The notes below the pieces were generated by a model. That model made no database searches. It saw nothing but the letters and a program-made list of their open reading frames with translations, and was not told where the DNA came from. From Sulfuricurvum kujiense DSM 16994 (lineage in GTDB: Bacteria > Campylobacterota > Campylobacteria > Campylobacterales > Sulfurimonadaceae): a DNA stretch of 64,000 bases. Positions within the stretch are counted from its first letter, which is position 1. Each line of letters opens with the position of its first letter. The translations under genes and the position numbers were made by a program. Location: the NCBI RefSeq assembly GCF_000183725.1, contig NC_014762.1, positions 1,550,001 through 1,614,000 on the forward strand. Reading direction: 5' to 3'. Positions 24,079-33,647 of this stretch are shown piece by piece.

Positions 24079-24936
24079 ATGCAGATTCTTGACGGTAAAG
24101 CGCTCGCACAAAAAATAGAAGAAAAGGTCTCCTCCGGAGCCAAAGAATTCAAATCTCTTACCGGGCGGGTTCCCGGTTTGGCGGTAATTTTGGTCGGGCA
24201 TGATCCTGCGAGCCAAGCCTACGTCGGAATGAAAAAGAAAGCATGCGACCGTGCCGGATTTTACTCCGTCACCCATGAAATGCCGGACGATATTTCTCAA
24301 GACGCGATTATCAAAACGATCGAAATGATGAATCAAAATCCCAATATCGACGGTATTTTAATCCAGCTTCCTCTTCCCTCACACATCGATACTACGAAAA
24401 TTCTTGAAGTAGTCGCCCCCACAAAAGACGTTGACGGGTTTCATCCTTACAATGTCGGACGTCTGACGACGGGTCTTGACGGGTTTGTACCGTGTACGCC
24501 GCTGGGTGTTATGGAGCTTCTTGCCGAATACAACATCGATGTGAAAGGGAAAAACTGCTGTGTCGTCGGAGCATCCAACATTGTCGGAAAACCGATGGCA
24601 TCCCTCTTGCTTAATGCCAATGCCACTGTTGAAATCTGCCATATTTTTACCGATGATTTGAAAAAACACACGCTCGCAGCCGACATTATCCTCGTCGGTG
24701 CCGGAGTGATCAATCTGATCAAAGAAGATATGGTTAAAGAAGGTGCCGCCGTTATCGATATCGGAATCAACCGCGCCCCTGACGGCCGCCTGGTCGGAGA
24801 TGTCGATTACGATGCCGTTGCTCCGAAAACTTCCTATATTACCCCTGTTCCGGGCGGAGTCGGGCCGATGACTATCGCCATGCTTCTTTCCAATACCCTC
24901 AAAGCCGCCAAAATACACGCAGAAGAAGAGAAATAA
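24079..24936 (+). CDS. folD: Methylene-THF dehydrogenase / methenyl-THF cyclohydrolase
   Basis: 285 residues, normal FolD length. The signatures are VGHDPASQAYVGMKKKACDRAG (catalytic Lys and Tyr region), ILIQLPLP near 95, KDVDGFHP near 120 and VVGASNIVGKPMASLL for NADP binding, with PVPGGVGPMTIAML near the end. It interconverts methylene- and formyl-tetrahydrofolate in the cytoplasm. lepB starts four bases after the stop. Confidence 0.96.
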   Translation: MQILDGKALAQKIEEKVSSGAKEFKSLTGRVPGLAVILVGHDPASQAYVGMKKKACDRAGFYSVTHEMPDDISQDAIIKTIEMMNQNPNIDGILIQLPLPSHIDTTKILEVVAPTKDVDGFHPYNVGRLTTGLDGFVPCTPLGVMELLAEYNIDVKGKNCCVVGASNIVGKPMASLLLNANATVEICHIFTDDLKKHTLAADIILVGAGVINLIKEDMVKEGAAVIDIGINRAPDGRLVGDVDYDAVAPKTSYITPVPGGVGPMTIAMLLSNTLKAAKIHAEEEK

Positions 24937-24939
24937 CCT

Positions 24940-25757
24940 TTGAAAAAAAAATATTTAGCGCGGCACACAGCGCGTACCGTTTTTCCAATTCATGGACCGG
25001 GACGATCATCATCGTTTTGTTCGTCATTTTTTTCGTTGCCCAAGCATTCCGTATCCCCAGCGGATCTATGAAAGACTCCCTGCTGATCGGAGACCATCTT
25101 TTCGCTAAAAAATTTGCTTACGGTATTTCTACTCCCCATATTCCGTTTCTCGAAATCCCTCTGATTCCGGGAACCGACGGGCACATTATCGACGGTGACG
25201 AACCTAAACGCGGCGATATCGTCATCTTCCGCTATCCGAATAACCAACAGCTCCATTACGTCAAACGATGCGTCGCCCTCCCCGGTGATGAACTGTTTTT
25301 AAAAGACAAAATCCTCTACCTCCACCCGCGGGAGGGGAATGAATATGCTGCAAAAGCATTTCCGGGATATGACCTGGTCGACATCGACGGAAAAATGTGG
25401 GTCAAAGATCCTTATACCAAAGAGCATCCGGGAATCCATCACGATGAGCGTATCATAAATGACGGCATGATGCCGACGGAAATCTTTGATTTCGGCCCGA
25501 TTCAAGTCCCTGAGAAACAATACTTTATGATGGGGGACAACCGCGACCACTCCAACGACAGCCGATTTTGGGGAGCCGTTCCGTACGGATTGATCGAGGG
25601 GACACCGTGGTTTGTCTATTTCAGTCTGGATTCCAATTACGAAGTGCGATGGGATCGAATCGGAAAAACTCCTGCCGATTTAGAGCAGAAAGAGCCGCTA
25701 AGCCGTGCCGTAGCAGAGCGGATCCGCGAAGACGCCAATGACCATGAGCTCTATTGA
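24940..25757 (+). CDS. lepB: Signal peptidase I, 5' end out of frame across an A9 tract
   Basis: From about 24951 the frame encodes a complete LepB: a membrane helix (NSWTGTIIIVLFVIFFVAQAF), catalytic Ser in IPSGSM, catalytic Lys in YVKRCVALPGD, and the GDNRDHSNDSRFWG box. There is no ATG, GTG or TTG before the membrane helix in that frame; the first is a TTG at 25017 inside the helix. A TTG at 24940 followed by A9 (24943-24951) is in the other frame. One extra A would give MKKK-IFSAAHSAY joined to the helix, as expected for the family. Either a homopolymer error or slippage on the A tract is likely. Confidence 0.85.
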
Positions 25758-26421
25758 TCTGCTCGAAATCGCTGCGGCGATAATAGCGCTGCTCATTGCC
25801 ATCATCGGCCATGAAATTATGCACGGATGGGTAGCCTATAAATACGGCGATCATACTGCCAAAAGCCAAGGACGGCTCAGTATCAATCCCCTCATCCATA
25901 TCGATCCGTTCGGTTCGATTCTCGTCCCCCTTATGACCTATTTTATCCCTATGCTCCTCGGCGCTTCCAGCGGATTTTTATTCGGATGGGCGAAACCGGT
26001 TCCCGTCAATATACTCACCGTCCTTCGCAGCGGCGGATACAATGCGGCGATGCAGGTCAGTCTGGCAGGGATCGTATACAACATCTTTTTAGCTACCTTA
26101 TCCTCCGTTGTCCTTCTATCGATGGCACAGCCGAGTGAAGCCGACGGCATTACCTATATTTTCGCCTACCTGCTGATCATAAAGCTGTTATTGATCAACG
26201 TCGTTTTGGCGGTATTCAATCTATTGCCTATTCCCGGATTCGACGGCGCCCATTTTGTCACCTATTTGTCACTGAAATATAAACTGCACGCCGTCGCCGA
26301 ATTTTTCACTAAAGCCGAACCTTATGGAATGATTGTTATCATCATCATATTGGTTACTCCGCTTAAAATACCGCTGGTTATGTGGCCTATTGAAGCCGTT
26401 TTACATTTATTATTGAAGTAA
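25738..26421 (+). CDS. Site-2-protease-family membrane metalloprotease (M50)
   Basis: 227 residues, five or six membrane helices. The zinc motif is HEIMH at about residues 25-29, and the second metal-binding motif NLLPIPGFDGAHF lies near 160-172. The compact form without PDZ domains matches the small FeS-family M50 proteins common in Campylobacterota. It overlaps the lepB stop by 20 bases and is part of the folD-lepB-rpiB run. The substrate is unknown. Confidence 0.88.
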   Translation: MTMSSIDLLEIAAAIIALLIAIIGHEIMHGWVAYKYGDHTAKSQGRLSINPLIHIDPFGSILVPLMTYFIPMLLGASSGFLFGWAKPVPVNILTVLRSGGYNAAMQVSLAGIVYNIFLATLSSVVLLSMAQPSEADGITYIFAYLLIIKLLLINVVLAVFNLLPIPGFDGAHFVTYLSLKYKLHAVAEFFTKAEPYGMIVIIIILVTPLKIPLVMWPIEAVLHLLLK

Positions 26422-26429
26422 GGAGAGTT

Positions 26430-26867
26430 ATGAAGTTTTACATTGCCACCGATCACGCCGGAATCGATCTAAAAAATTTTACCGTTGAGCTTCTCCGCTC
26501 AAAAGGGCATGAAGTCGTTGATCTCGGACCATTCGATAAAGAACGGGTCGATTACCCCGATTATGCGGTCAAAGTATGTGAAAACGTCCTTGCCGACTCT
26601 TCGGCACAGGGGATTTTGATTTGCGGTTCGGGAATCGGCATGTCCATGGCGGCAAACCGTTTTCACGGTATCCGCGCAGCACTGTGCCACGATGCTTATA
26701 CCGCAAGCGTCGCACGCGGACATAACGATGCCAACGTCCTCTGCTTCGGTGAGCGTATCGTCGGTCAAGGGGTTGCCGAATCGATCCTAGATGCCTGGAT
26801 TGCCGGAAAATTCGAAGGGGGACGCCATTGCGGCCGAGTAGATAAAATAGAGGCTATCAAAGGATAA
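26430..26867 (+). CDS. rpiB: Ribose-5-phosphate isomerase B
   Basis: 145 residues, usual length. The family features are IATDHAGIDLK at the N-terminus, DYPDYA near 45, GILICGSGIGMSMAANR near 62-79 (catalytic Cys and anion hole) and GHNDANVLCFG. It interconverts ribose-5-P and ribulose-5-P. GGAG lies seven bases before the start. Confidence 0.95.
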   Translation: MKFYIATDHAGIDLKNFTVELLRSKGHEVVDLGPFDKERVDYPDYAVKVCENVLADSSAQGILICGSGIGMSMAANRFHGIRAALCHDAYTASVARGHNDANVLCFGERIVGQGVAESILDAWIAGKFEGGRHCGRVDKIEAIKG

Positions 26868-26870
26868 GGT

Positions 26871-27203
26871 ATGTTTTTAGAGTGGTCATTGCTCACAATC
26901 GTCACCTTAGGTGCCCTTTTCTTCTTAGTCAAAATGTTCTATTTTAGAAGCATTACCGTAAAAGAACAACGCAGCAGTGAAATGATGAAACTCACCCTGA
27001 AAGAGGCTGAAGTATTGATTCGAAAGTATCAGATACAACTTCAGCGTGCATTGGGAAATGTCGACATTCTCAGCGAAGAGTTGAACAATTTGCGTAACGA
27101 AGTAAAATCACTTAAACAGCGTAACTCTAAGCACCGCTCCGAAACCGACCGCCTACAAAATAAAATCAAAGAGCTTGAAGGGCGTATCGACGCCCTTATT
27201 TAA
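26871..27203 (+). CDS. Membrane-anchored coiled-coil protein
   Basis: 110 residues. One N-terminal membrane helix ([20 protein letters not shown]) is followed by about 80 residues of charged heptad-like sequence with Leu and Ile at regular spacing, indicating a cytoplasmic coiled coil. It starts three bases after the rpiB stop. No enzymatic motif. Probably a conserved Campylobacterota protein of unknown role. Confidence 0.8.
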   Translation: MFLEWSLLTIVTLGALFFLVKMFYFRSITVKEQRSSEMMKLTLKEAEVLIRKYQIQLQRALGNVDILSEELNNLRNEVKSLKQRNSKHRSETDRLQNKIKELEGRIDALI

Positions 27204-27217
27204 GAAAGGAAACCTTT

Positions 27218-27766
27218 ATGAATCTCAGCGTCAATGACAGAGCAATTTTAATCAACGCTATCCGCGATATCCCCGACTTTCCAAAGCCGGGAATTATTTT
27301 TAAAGACATTACGACTCTCCTTTCGGACAAAGAAGCGTTCGGCGTTTTGATGACGCATCTGCACGATCGTTATGTATCGTATGATCTGACACATGTTGCG
27401 GGTATTGATGCGCGAGGATTTATTTTCGGTTCCGCTTTGGCGCAAATGCTCGGTGTCGGATTCGTCCCTATCCGCAAAAAAGGGAAACTTCCCTACACTA
27501 CGGTATCGGAGAAATACTCTCTCGAATACGGAGTCGATGAAGTGGAAATCCATATTGATGCGTTCAGTGCGGTTGAAAAACCGCGCGTTCTTTTGATCGA
27601 CGATCTCATCGCAACGGGAGGAACCGCTTATGCGGCAGCCAATCTGATCAACAAAGTGGGTGCGGAATGCATCGAAGCCTGTTTTGTCATGGGGCTTGAT
27701 TTTTTAAGCGGTCAATCGAAATTGCGCGATATTGTTGAAGTTTATACCGTGATCGGAGTCGATTGA
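27218..27766 (+). CDS. apt: Adenine phosphoribosyltransferase
   Basis: 182 residues. The type I PRTase PRPP loop is [17 protein letters not shown] near 125-141. [18 protein letters not shown] near the N-terminus and [10 protein letters not shown] near 65 are Apt signatures. It salvages adenine to AMP. AAGGAAA upstream. The stop overlaps the trpB start (TGATG). Confidence 0.95.
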   Translation: MNLSVNDRAILINAIRDIPDFPKPGIIFKDITTLLSDKEAFGVLMTHLHDRYVSYDLTHVAGIDARGFIFGSALAQMLGVGFVPIRKKGKLPYTTVSEKYSLEYGVDEVEIHIDAFSAVEKPRVLLIDDLIATGGTAYAAANLINKVGAECIEACFVMGLDFLSGQSKLRDIVEVYTVIGVD

Positions 27767-28965
27767 TGTACATCCCTAGCCCTTCTAAATTTGATCCGGT
27801 TGACGGACACTTCGGCATCTTCGGAGGACGTTATGTCCCCGAAACATTAATGCCTGCTTTGCTGGAGCTTGAAGAAGCCTACAAAGAGATCCGCTTCGAC
27901 GAAACATTCTGGAGCGAAGTCGACGGCTATCTGCGTGATTATGTCGGTCGTCCGAGTCCTCTGTATTATGCCGCCAATCTCTCCGAAGAGTTGGGAGCCA
28001 AAATCTATCTCAAGCGGGAAGATTTGAACCACACGGGTGCCCATAAAGTCAATAATGTCATTGCGCAGGGATTGATGGCGAAACGTTTGGGCAAGAAAAA
28101 AGTGATCGCCGAAACAGGCGCGGGTCAGCACGGTGTCGCTACCGCAACGATCGCCGCACTTTTGGGATTGGAATGCGAAATCTTCATGGGAGCCAAAGAC
28201 GTTGCACGCCAAGAGCTGAACGTTTTTCGGATGAAACTCCTCGGCGCCAAAGTCCATGCGGTCGAGAGCGGTTCCAAAACCCTCAAAGACGCGATGAACG
28301 ATGCGATCCGCCACTGGGTCACCCATGCACGCGATACCTTCTATATTATCGGAACCGTTGCGGGACCGCACCCTTATCCGATGATGGTACGCGATTTTCA
28401 GGCGATTATCGGATGTGAAGCCCGTGCGCAGATTTTAGAGAAAGAAAAGCGTCTGCCCGATTACGTCATCGCCTGCATCGGCGGGGGTTCAAACGCGATC
28501 GGAACTTTTCAGCACTTTTTGGAAGACAAAGAGGTACGCTGTATCGGGATCGAAGCGGGAGGATTGGGTGTTGAGACAGACAAACACGGATGTTCGCTCC
28601 TCAAAGGGCGACCCGGGGTACTGCACGGGCAAATGAGCTACCTTCTCCAAGACGAAGACGGACAAATCCTCCAAGCCCACTCTATCTCGGCAGGGCTGGA
28701 TTACCCGGGTATCGGTCCGGAACACGCTTTTCACAAAGACAACGACACCGTCAGCTACGACAATATTACTGATGATGAAGCGCTTGATGCTTTCGTATGG
28801 CTCAGCCGCCGTGAGGGGATTATCCCGGCATTTGAAAGTTCTCATGCCGTTGCCTATCTAAAAAAGATGCCCGACATCAAAGGTAAACTCGTCATCGTCA
28901 ATCTCTCCGGCCGAGGAGATAAAGATATGATTCAGGCAAAACAAATTTTAAATTTCGATAACTAA
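27766..28965 (+). CDS. trpB: Tryptophan synthase beta subunit
   Basis: 399 residues. The PLP lysine is in HTGAHKVNN near 90. GAGQHG near 112 and the phosphate loop GGGSNAIG near 233 are typical TrpB1 features, as is [15 protein letters not shown]. It condenses indole with serine. The ATG overlaps the apt stop. trpA is not adjacent, so either it lies elsewhere or this copy is separated from the trp operon. Confidence 0.95.
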   Translation: MYIPSPSKFDPVDGHFGIFGGRYVPETLMPALLELEEAYKEIRFDETFWSEVDGYLRDYVGRPSPLYYAANLSEELGAKIYLKREDLNHTGAHKVNNVIAQGLMAKRLGKKKVIAETGAGQHGVATATIAALLGLECEIFMGAKDVARQELNVFRMKLLGAKVHAVESGSKTLKDAMNDAIRHWVTHARDTFYIIGTVAGPHPYPMMVRDFQAIIGCEARAQILEKEKRLPDYVIACIGGGSNAIGTFQHFLEDKEVRCIGIEAGGLGVETDKHGCSLLKGRPGVLHGQMSYLLQDEDGQILQAHSISAGLDYPGIGPEHAFHKDNDTVSYDNITDDEALDAFVWLSRREGIIPAFESSHAVAYLKKMPDIKGKLVIVNLSGRGDKDMIQAKQILNFDN

Positions 28966-28973
28966 GGCTGTCC

Positions 28974-29567
28974 GTGGAAGACTTATTAATTGGGTGGCTC
29001 AAAGAATACGGCTACATCGTCCTCTTTTTCTGGAGTATTTTGGAGGGGGAGATGGGGCTGATTATGGCCGGTATCTTTTCCCATATGGGGGATATGTCTC
29101 TACCTATAGCGATTGCCGTCGGCGGGTTCGGAGGATTTATCGGGGATCAGATCTATTTTTACATCGGACGTTTCAATAAACGCTACATCCATAACAAGCT
29201 CCGTTCTCAGCGCCGCAAATTTGCTATCGCCCACCTCCTGCTCAAGCGGTACGGCTGGCCGATCATCTTTATTCAACGCTATATGTACGGTATGCGTACC
29301 GTTATCCCTATGGCGATCGGTTTGACACAGTATTCGAGCCGGCAGTTTGCCATCATCAACTTTATCAGCGCTATTTTTTGGGCCGCCATCACTATTATTC
29401 CCGCCTATTACTACGGTGCTCAAATCCTTGAAATGCTAAAATGGGGCAAAGAACATTGGTACATCGCCATACCGATCATACTGATTATTATCAATCTAAT
29501 CGTGATTAATCTAAACCGCCTCGAAAAAAATCTTTTGGAGAAACGCCGTGAACGTCAAACTGTTTAA
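28974..29567 (+). CDS. DedA/VTT-family membrane protein
   Basis: 197 residues, GTG start with AAGG upstream. Four to five membrane helices with a reentrant loop. The family signs are the FWSILEGEMGLIMAG segment (an acidic residue in the first helix region), GGFGGFIGDQIYFYIGR and the later FIQRYMYGMRTVIPMAIG with its conserved Arg. DedA proteins act in lipid flipping and envelope homeostasis. It overlaps pepA by 20 bases. Confidence 0.88.
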   Translation: MEDLLIGWLKEYGYIVLFFWSILEGEMGLIMAGIFSHMGDMSLPIAIAVGGFGGFIGDQIYFYIGRFNKRYIHNKLRSQRRKFAIAHLLLKRYGWPIIFIQRYMYGMRTVIPMAIGLTQYSSRQFAIINFISAIFWAAITIIPAYYYGAQILEMLKWGKEHWYIAIPIILIIINLIVINLNRLEKNLLEKRRERQTV

Positions 29568-30984
29568 TCAACCCCTTGCAAAAATCGGAGCCGAACTTAC
29601 TGTAGAATTTGTAAGTGCCGCGTCATTTGAAACGCACCCGCATCGTCCCCTTTTAACACAGGCGGGATTTAAAGCCGACCATGAACAAATCTGTGCTCTG
29701 CACGAACACCGTCTTCTCGTATGCGGTATCGATACGGCACAAAGCGACGAGTATTTTCGATCCGCTATGGCAACAGCCATTAGAGCGGCGATGAATTATG
29801 GGTACACATCTCTCAAATGTTCCCAATACTCCCCAGAGCGTTTCCGCGCCTTGATCGAAGGGGTTGTTTTGGGAAGCTATAAATTCGAGAGCTATAAATC
29901 GGATCCCAAACCCTCTGCACTGAGCAAAGTGATCTTTTCAAGCGAAAACAATGACGGATCATCCAATGCGTTCGATACTTTGGAAAGTATCTTAAATCAA
30001 ACCCTTATCATTTCAAAAGCGACCAATTTTGTCCGCAATCTGGTCAACCAGACCCCCGATGATATGACGCCTCAGCAAATGGCGATCACCGCAGATGCTC
30101 TGGCCGAAAGCAATGATCTCGAATGCACCATTCTCGATGTCAACGGCCTCGAAGATGAGAAAATGTTTGCCATGCTCTCCGTCGGACGCGGTTCTGCCCA
30201 CCCTCCCCGCCTGATTCATCTCGCCTACAAACCCGAAAATCCGAAAAAAGTGATCACCTTAGTGGGTAAAGGGCTAACCTACGACAGCGGCGGTCTCAGC
30301 CTCAAAGCGGCAACCTCGATGGTGACTATGAAAATGGACAAAGCGGGCGGATGTGCCGTTATGGGGATCATCAAAGCGATCAGTGAACTGAAACTCGATA
30401 TCGAAGTGCACGCGTTTGTCGGAGCGGTTGAGAACATGATCAGCGGCAATGCCTACAAACCCGATGACGTTCTCCGTGCTAAAAACGGCAAAACGATAGA
30501 AGTGCGCAATACCGATGCGGAAGGTCGCCTCGTCCTCGCTGACGTTCTAGGCTATGCACAGGAGAACGTTAAAGCCGACTACCTCTTCGACTACGCTACC
30601 CTTACGGGTGCTTGTATGGTAGCCCTCGGGCCGTATACGACCGGAGTCATGGGGCATAATGAAGCGCTAAAACAAATGTACGTCGAAGCGGGAGCCGCCG
30701 CAGGTGAATACTGCGGTATGCTGCCGTTCAACCGCCACCTCAAAAAACTGATCAAAAGCGACCTTGCCGATGTGTGCAACGTCTCGTCTAAACCCTACGG
30801 AGGAGCGATCACGGCAGCATTGTTCCTCGATAATTTCATCGATGAGGAGATGAAAGATAAATGGGTACACTTCGATATCGCGGGTTCAGCGTATACCGAA
30901 AGTGCATGGGATGTCCACACATACGGCGGTACGGGTGCAGGTGTCCGTATGACCCTTGAATGGCTTTTGAAACATTGTAAATAA
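29548..30984 (+). CDS. pepA: Leucyl aminopeptidase
   Basis: 478 residues, GTG start at 29548 with GGAG upstream. The M17 dimetal site is visible: KGLTYDSGGLSLKA (Lys and Asp ligands) and NTDAEGRLVLADVL (Asp and Glu ligands plus catalytic Arg), near residues 240-335. It removes N-terminal residues from peptides in the cytoplasm as a hexamer. A hairpin after the stop probably ends the long folD-to-pepA transcription unit. Confidence 0.95.
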   Translation: MNVKLFNQPLAKIGAELTVEFVSAASFETHPHRPLLTQAGFKADHEQICALHEHRLLVCGIDTAQSDEYFRSAMATAIRAAMNYGYTSLKCSQYSPERFRALIEGVVLGSYKFESYKSDPKPSALSKVIFSSENNDGSSNAFDTLESILNQTLIISKATNFVRNLVNQTPDDMTPQQMAITADALAESNDLECTILDVNGLEDEKMFAMLSVGRGSAHPPRLIHLAYKPENPKKVITLVGKGLTYDSGGLSLKAATSMVTMKMDKAGGCAVMGIIKAISELKLDIEVHAFVGAVENMISGNAYKPDDVLRAKNGKTIEVRNTDAEGRLVLADVLGYAQENVKADYLFDYATLTGACMVALGPYTTGVMGHNEALKQMYVEAGAAAGEYCGMLPFNRHLKKLIKSDLADVCNVSSKPYGGAITAALFLDNFIDEEMKDKWVHFDIAGSAYTESAWDVHTYGGTGAGVRMTLEWLLKHCK

Positions 30985-30990
30985 TTCATC

Positions 30991-31016
30991 CTATTCTCGA
31001 GTTCTGTCGAGAATAG
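30991..31016 (+). terminator. Hairpin terminator after pepA
   Basis: CTATTCTCGA-GTTCTG-TCGAGAATAG is a perfect 10-bp stem with a 6-base loop, starting 7 bases after the stop codon. There is no long T tract, so efficiency is uncertain. Confidence 0.6.
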
Positions 31017-31051
31017 CCATCTCCCTCAGTCCCCACTCAACAACTATAGTT

Positions 31052-31057
31052 TATAAT
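31052..31057 (+). promoter_or_regulatory. Likely -10 element for ychF
   Basis: TATAAT 46 bases before the ychF ATG in an AT-rich intergenic stretch. The -35 region is not obvious, as is common for sigma-70 promoters in Campylobacterota. Confidence 0.5.
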
Positions 31058-31102
31058 TACGCCAATACTTTACGCATCGAATCACTATTAAGGAAACATT
31101 CA

Positions 31103-32203
31103 ATGGGCTTATCAATCGGACTCGTAGGACTACCAAACGTCGGAAAATCGACCACTTTTAACGCGCTTACCAAAGCACAAAACGCCGAAGCGGCGAACTA
31201 TCCGTTCTGTACAATCGAGCCGAACAAAGCAACCGTTCCGGTACCTGATATCCGTTTGACTGAGCTTGCAAAAATCGTAAACCCTGAACGTATCCAACAC
31301 TCAACCCTCGATTTCGTCGACATCGCAGGACTTGTCAAAGGAGCCAGCAAAGGTGAAGGTTTGGGGAACAAATTCCTCTCCAACATCCGCGAAACCGAAG
31401 TCATCTTGCAGATCGTCCGCTGTTTCGACGATGAAAACATCGTCCATACCGAAGGACGTATCGATCCTCTTTCAGACGTCGAAATCATAGAAAACGAGCT
31501 GATCTTCGCCGATATCGAAGTGCTTACAAACCGTATCGAGCGTCTCAAAAAACAGGCGAAAAACGAAAAAGACGCGGCAGCGATGATGGCGTTTGCCGAA
31601 GAGTTGGCGGAGTTTTTGGCAGAGGGGAATCTTGCCCGCAACTTCCCGAAAGCCGATTCGGAAATGTATGAAAAACTGATGAGTGAAACTCGACTTTTGA
31701 GTGCTAAAGAGATCATGTACGGTGCCAACGTCGATGAAGACGGCTTGAGCTCTGACAACGAGTATGTTCAGCGTCTCCGCGAACACGCCGCGAAACACGG
31801 GTGCGAAGTGATCAAACTCTGCGCAAAAATCGAAGAAGAACTCGTCGGTATGGAAGACGATGAGCGTGACGAGTTCCTACGCGATATGGGTGTAGAAGAA
31901 TCGGGGTTGGAGCAGATCATCCGAAAAGGGTTCGATAAACTCGGGCTCATGAGCTATTTCACCGCCGGCGTCAAAGAAGTACGTGCATGGACGATCCATA
32001 AAAACACCACCGCACCGAAAGCCGCAGCCGTTATCCACAACGATTTTGAAAAAGGGTTTATCCGCGCCGAAGTGATCGGATATGAAGATTTTATTGCCTG
32101 CGGCGGCGAAGCCAAATCGAAAGAGGCGGGGAAAATGCGTTTGGAAGGTAAAGAGTACATTGTGCAAGACGGTGATATCATGCACTTCAGATTTAATGTA
32201 TAA
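31103..32203 (+). CDS. ychF: Obg-like ATPase YchF
   Basis: 366 residues, usual length. The P-loop GLPNVGKSTTFNALTKA is near residue 8-24. DIAGLVKGAS supplies the G3 motif near 70, and a C-terminal TGS domain ends the protein (TIHKNTTAPKAAAVIH, then DGDIMHFRFNV). The family hydrolyses ATP in preference to GTP and binds ribosomes. AAGGAA upstream. Confidence 0.96.
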   Translation: MGLSIGLVGLPNVGKSTTFNALTKAQNAEAANYPFCTIEPNKATVPVPDIRLTELAKIVNPERIQHSTLDFVDIAGLVKGASKGEGLGNKFLSNIRETEVILQIVRCFDDENIVHTEGRIDPLSDVEIIENELIFADIEVLTNRIERLKKQAKNEKDAAAMMAFAEELAEFLAEGNLARNFPKADSEMYEKLMSETRLLSAKEIMYGANVDEDGLSSDNEYVQRLREHAAKHGCEVIKLCAKIEEELVGMEDDERDEFLRDMGVEESGLEQIIRKGFDKLGLMSYFTAGVKEVRAWTIHKNTTAPKAAAVIHNDFEKGFIRAEVIGYEDFIACGGEAKSKEAGKMRLEGKEYIVQDGDIMHFRFNV

Positions 32204-32233
32204 TTAGTATTTACACCTTTACAGGAGGCGTTA

Positions 32234-32836
32234 ATGTCTTTGAAGTATGCCGGCCCCAAACCTCTTATCTCGGCTCACGGGATATCTTTTGATCTGAATA
32301 AAGAAGATAAATTCGTTTATCTGAGTATCGTTGCAGAACTTATTCAGGCACTAAACCATGAATATGAGGGGGGCAAACGCTATACCTATCTCGCCTCCAA
32401 TAAACCGATGGATACCGACCGTATTATTGATCTTATCCGACAAAACGATCCGCAGCTGGACCAAGAGATCCAGGATAGACAAAAGATCGTTGAAAAGGAA
32501 ATTGAAGAAGAGCTCAAACATGCACATGCGAACAAAGTATTGTGTGAAGAAGAGAAAGAGGTCTTGGTTAAAAATATTGAGCTGATGCGAAATTACCTGA
32601 TCAGCCGTTCTATCAATAAAACCGTTTACTACAGCGGTATCACGTCATTGGCGCATATCATCCAAAAAGGGCATATCGATACGATCTTCGCCCCCATGTT
32701 TCCGAAATTCCAGCATGTATTCCACTCGATACAGGGGGCGTTGTTTAAACTTCATCCCGCAATTGACAGCAATATCGATATTTACGAGGAAGACGGCCAT
32801 CTCAGCATCCGTCTCGATATCCTCTTTAGAACGTAA
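32234..32836 (+). CDS. Conserved protein of unknown function
   Basis: 200 residues, soluble. A mixed N-terminal part (KPLISAHGISFDLNKEDKFVYLSIVAELIQAL) is followed by a strongly charged helical middle (DQEIQDRQKIVEKEIEEEL) and a C-terminal part with KLHPAIDSNIDIYEEDGHLSIRLDI. AGGAG precedes the ATG. It follows ychF and overlaps the end of convergent psd by 11 bases. It resembles conserved hypotheticals of Campylobacterota; no function can be assigned. Confidence 0.75.
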   Translation: MSLKYAGPKPLISAHGISFDLNKEDKFVYLSIVAELIQALNHEYEGGKRYTYLASNKPMDTDRIIDLIRQNDPQLDQEIQDRQKIVEKEIEEELKHAHANKVLCEEEKEVLVKNIELMRNYLISRSINKTVYYSGITSLAHIIQKGHIDTIFAPMFPKFQHVFHSIQGALFKLHPAIDSNIDIYEEDGHLSIRLDILFRT

Positions 32837-33644
32837 GCCGCCCGATCGTCTGGGCAAACTTGACGTTATGCCCGCTTGAAATTCCGAATTCGACCATATC
32901 TTTTTCACACAGCATGACAATGGTCGATCCCATTCTGAAACATCCGAAATCGTCCCCTTTGCTCAGATGCAAATCGCGATAGCTGTATTGGCTCGGAGTC
33001 AGGACTGTATTGGTACGGATGCGCGGCTCAAAGCTCACTTCCATCTCACCGACATTCAAGGCACCCACCAAGATCAGGAAAAACCGTTTCCCCTCCGAGC
33101 TGAGACACTCCAAAACGACCCGTTCGTTTTCGATGAAAAGATTGACCTGTTTTTTCAGGGAGGGGATATTGACCGGATAGAGTTTGCCCGGTATATGGAC
33201 GGCATGAAGAACCTGCATGTCGATCGGCGCATGATAGCGGTGATAATCGCGCGGCGAGAGATAAAAATTGACAAAGGTTCCGTTATGGACGCTTTTTTTC
33301 GAATCGCTGCTGATTCCATCCCCCAAAACACCGTCGATACTGTAGCTCATCCCCTTGATCTGTAGCGCCAGATCTTCTTCGATAGCTCCGCATTCGGTGA
33401 TAAGCGAATCACACGGGCTGATCATATCGCGCGGGTCGGTTGAAAAAGAGCGTTTATGGCGAAATCTTCGGGTAAAAAGGGCATTAAGGCTCGGATAGCT
33501 CTCGGGTGAATCAAAATCGCTCATATCTAGTCCCATCATTCTAACATAGGCATGATTGATAGCGCTCTGGAATCTTTTTCCATGTGTTTTGGACGCAAAA
33601 CGTCCGAATGTTTGCGAAATTGCAGAGGTGAGGTGTTGTTTCAA
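32826..33644 (-). CDS. psd: Phosphatidylserine decarboxylase proenzyme
   Basis: 272 residues. The self-cleavage site is MGST near residue 240 (family LGST); cleavage before Ser yields the pyruvoyl alpha subunit. ISPCDSLITECG near 75, the FVNFYLSPRDYHRYHAP segment near 125-141 and the conserved His residues fit the family. It makes phosphatidylethanolamine at the inner membrane. It begins three bases after truD ends on the same strand. Confidence 0.93.
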   Translation of the reverse strand: MKQHLTSAISQTFGRFASKTHGKRFQSAINHAYVRMMGLDMSDFDSPESYPSLNALFTRRFRHKRSFSTDPRDMISPCDSLITECGAIEEDLALQIKGMSYSIDGVLGDGISSDSKKSVHNGTFVNFYLSPRDYHRYHAPIDMQVLHAVHIPGKLYPVNIPSLKKQVNLFIENERVVLECLSSEGKRFFLILVGALNVGEMEVSFEPRIRTNTVLTPSQYSYRDLHLSKGDDFGCFRMGSTIVMLCEKDMVEFGISSGHNVKFAQTIGRLTF

Positions 33645-33647
33645 TGG

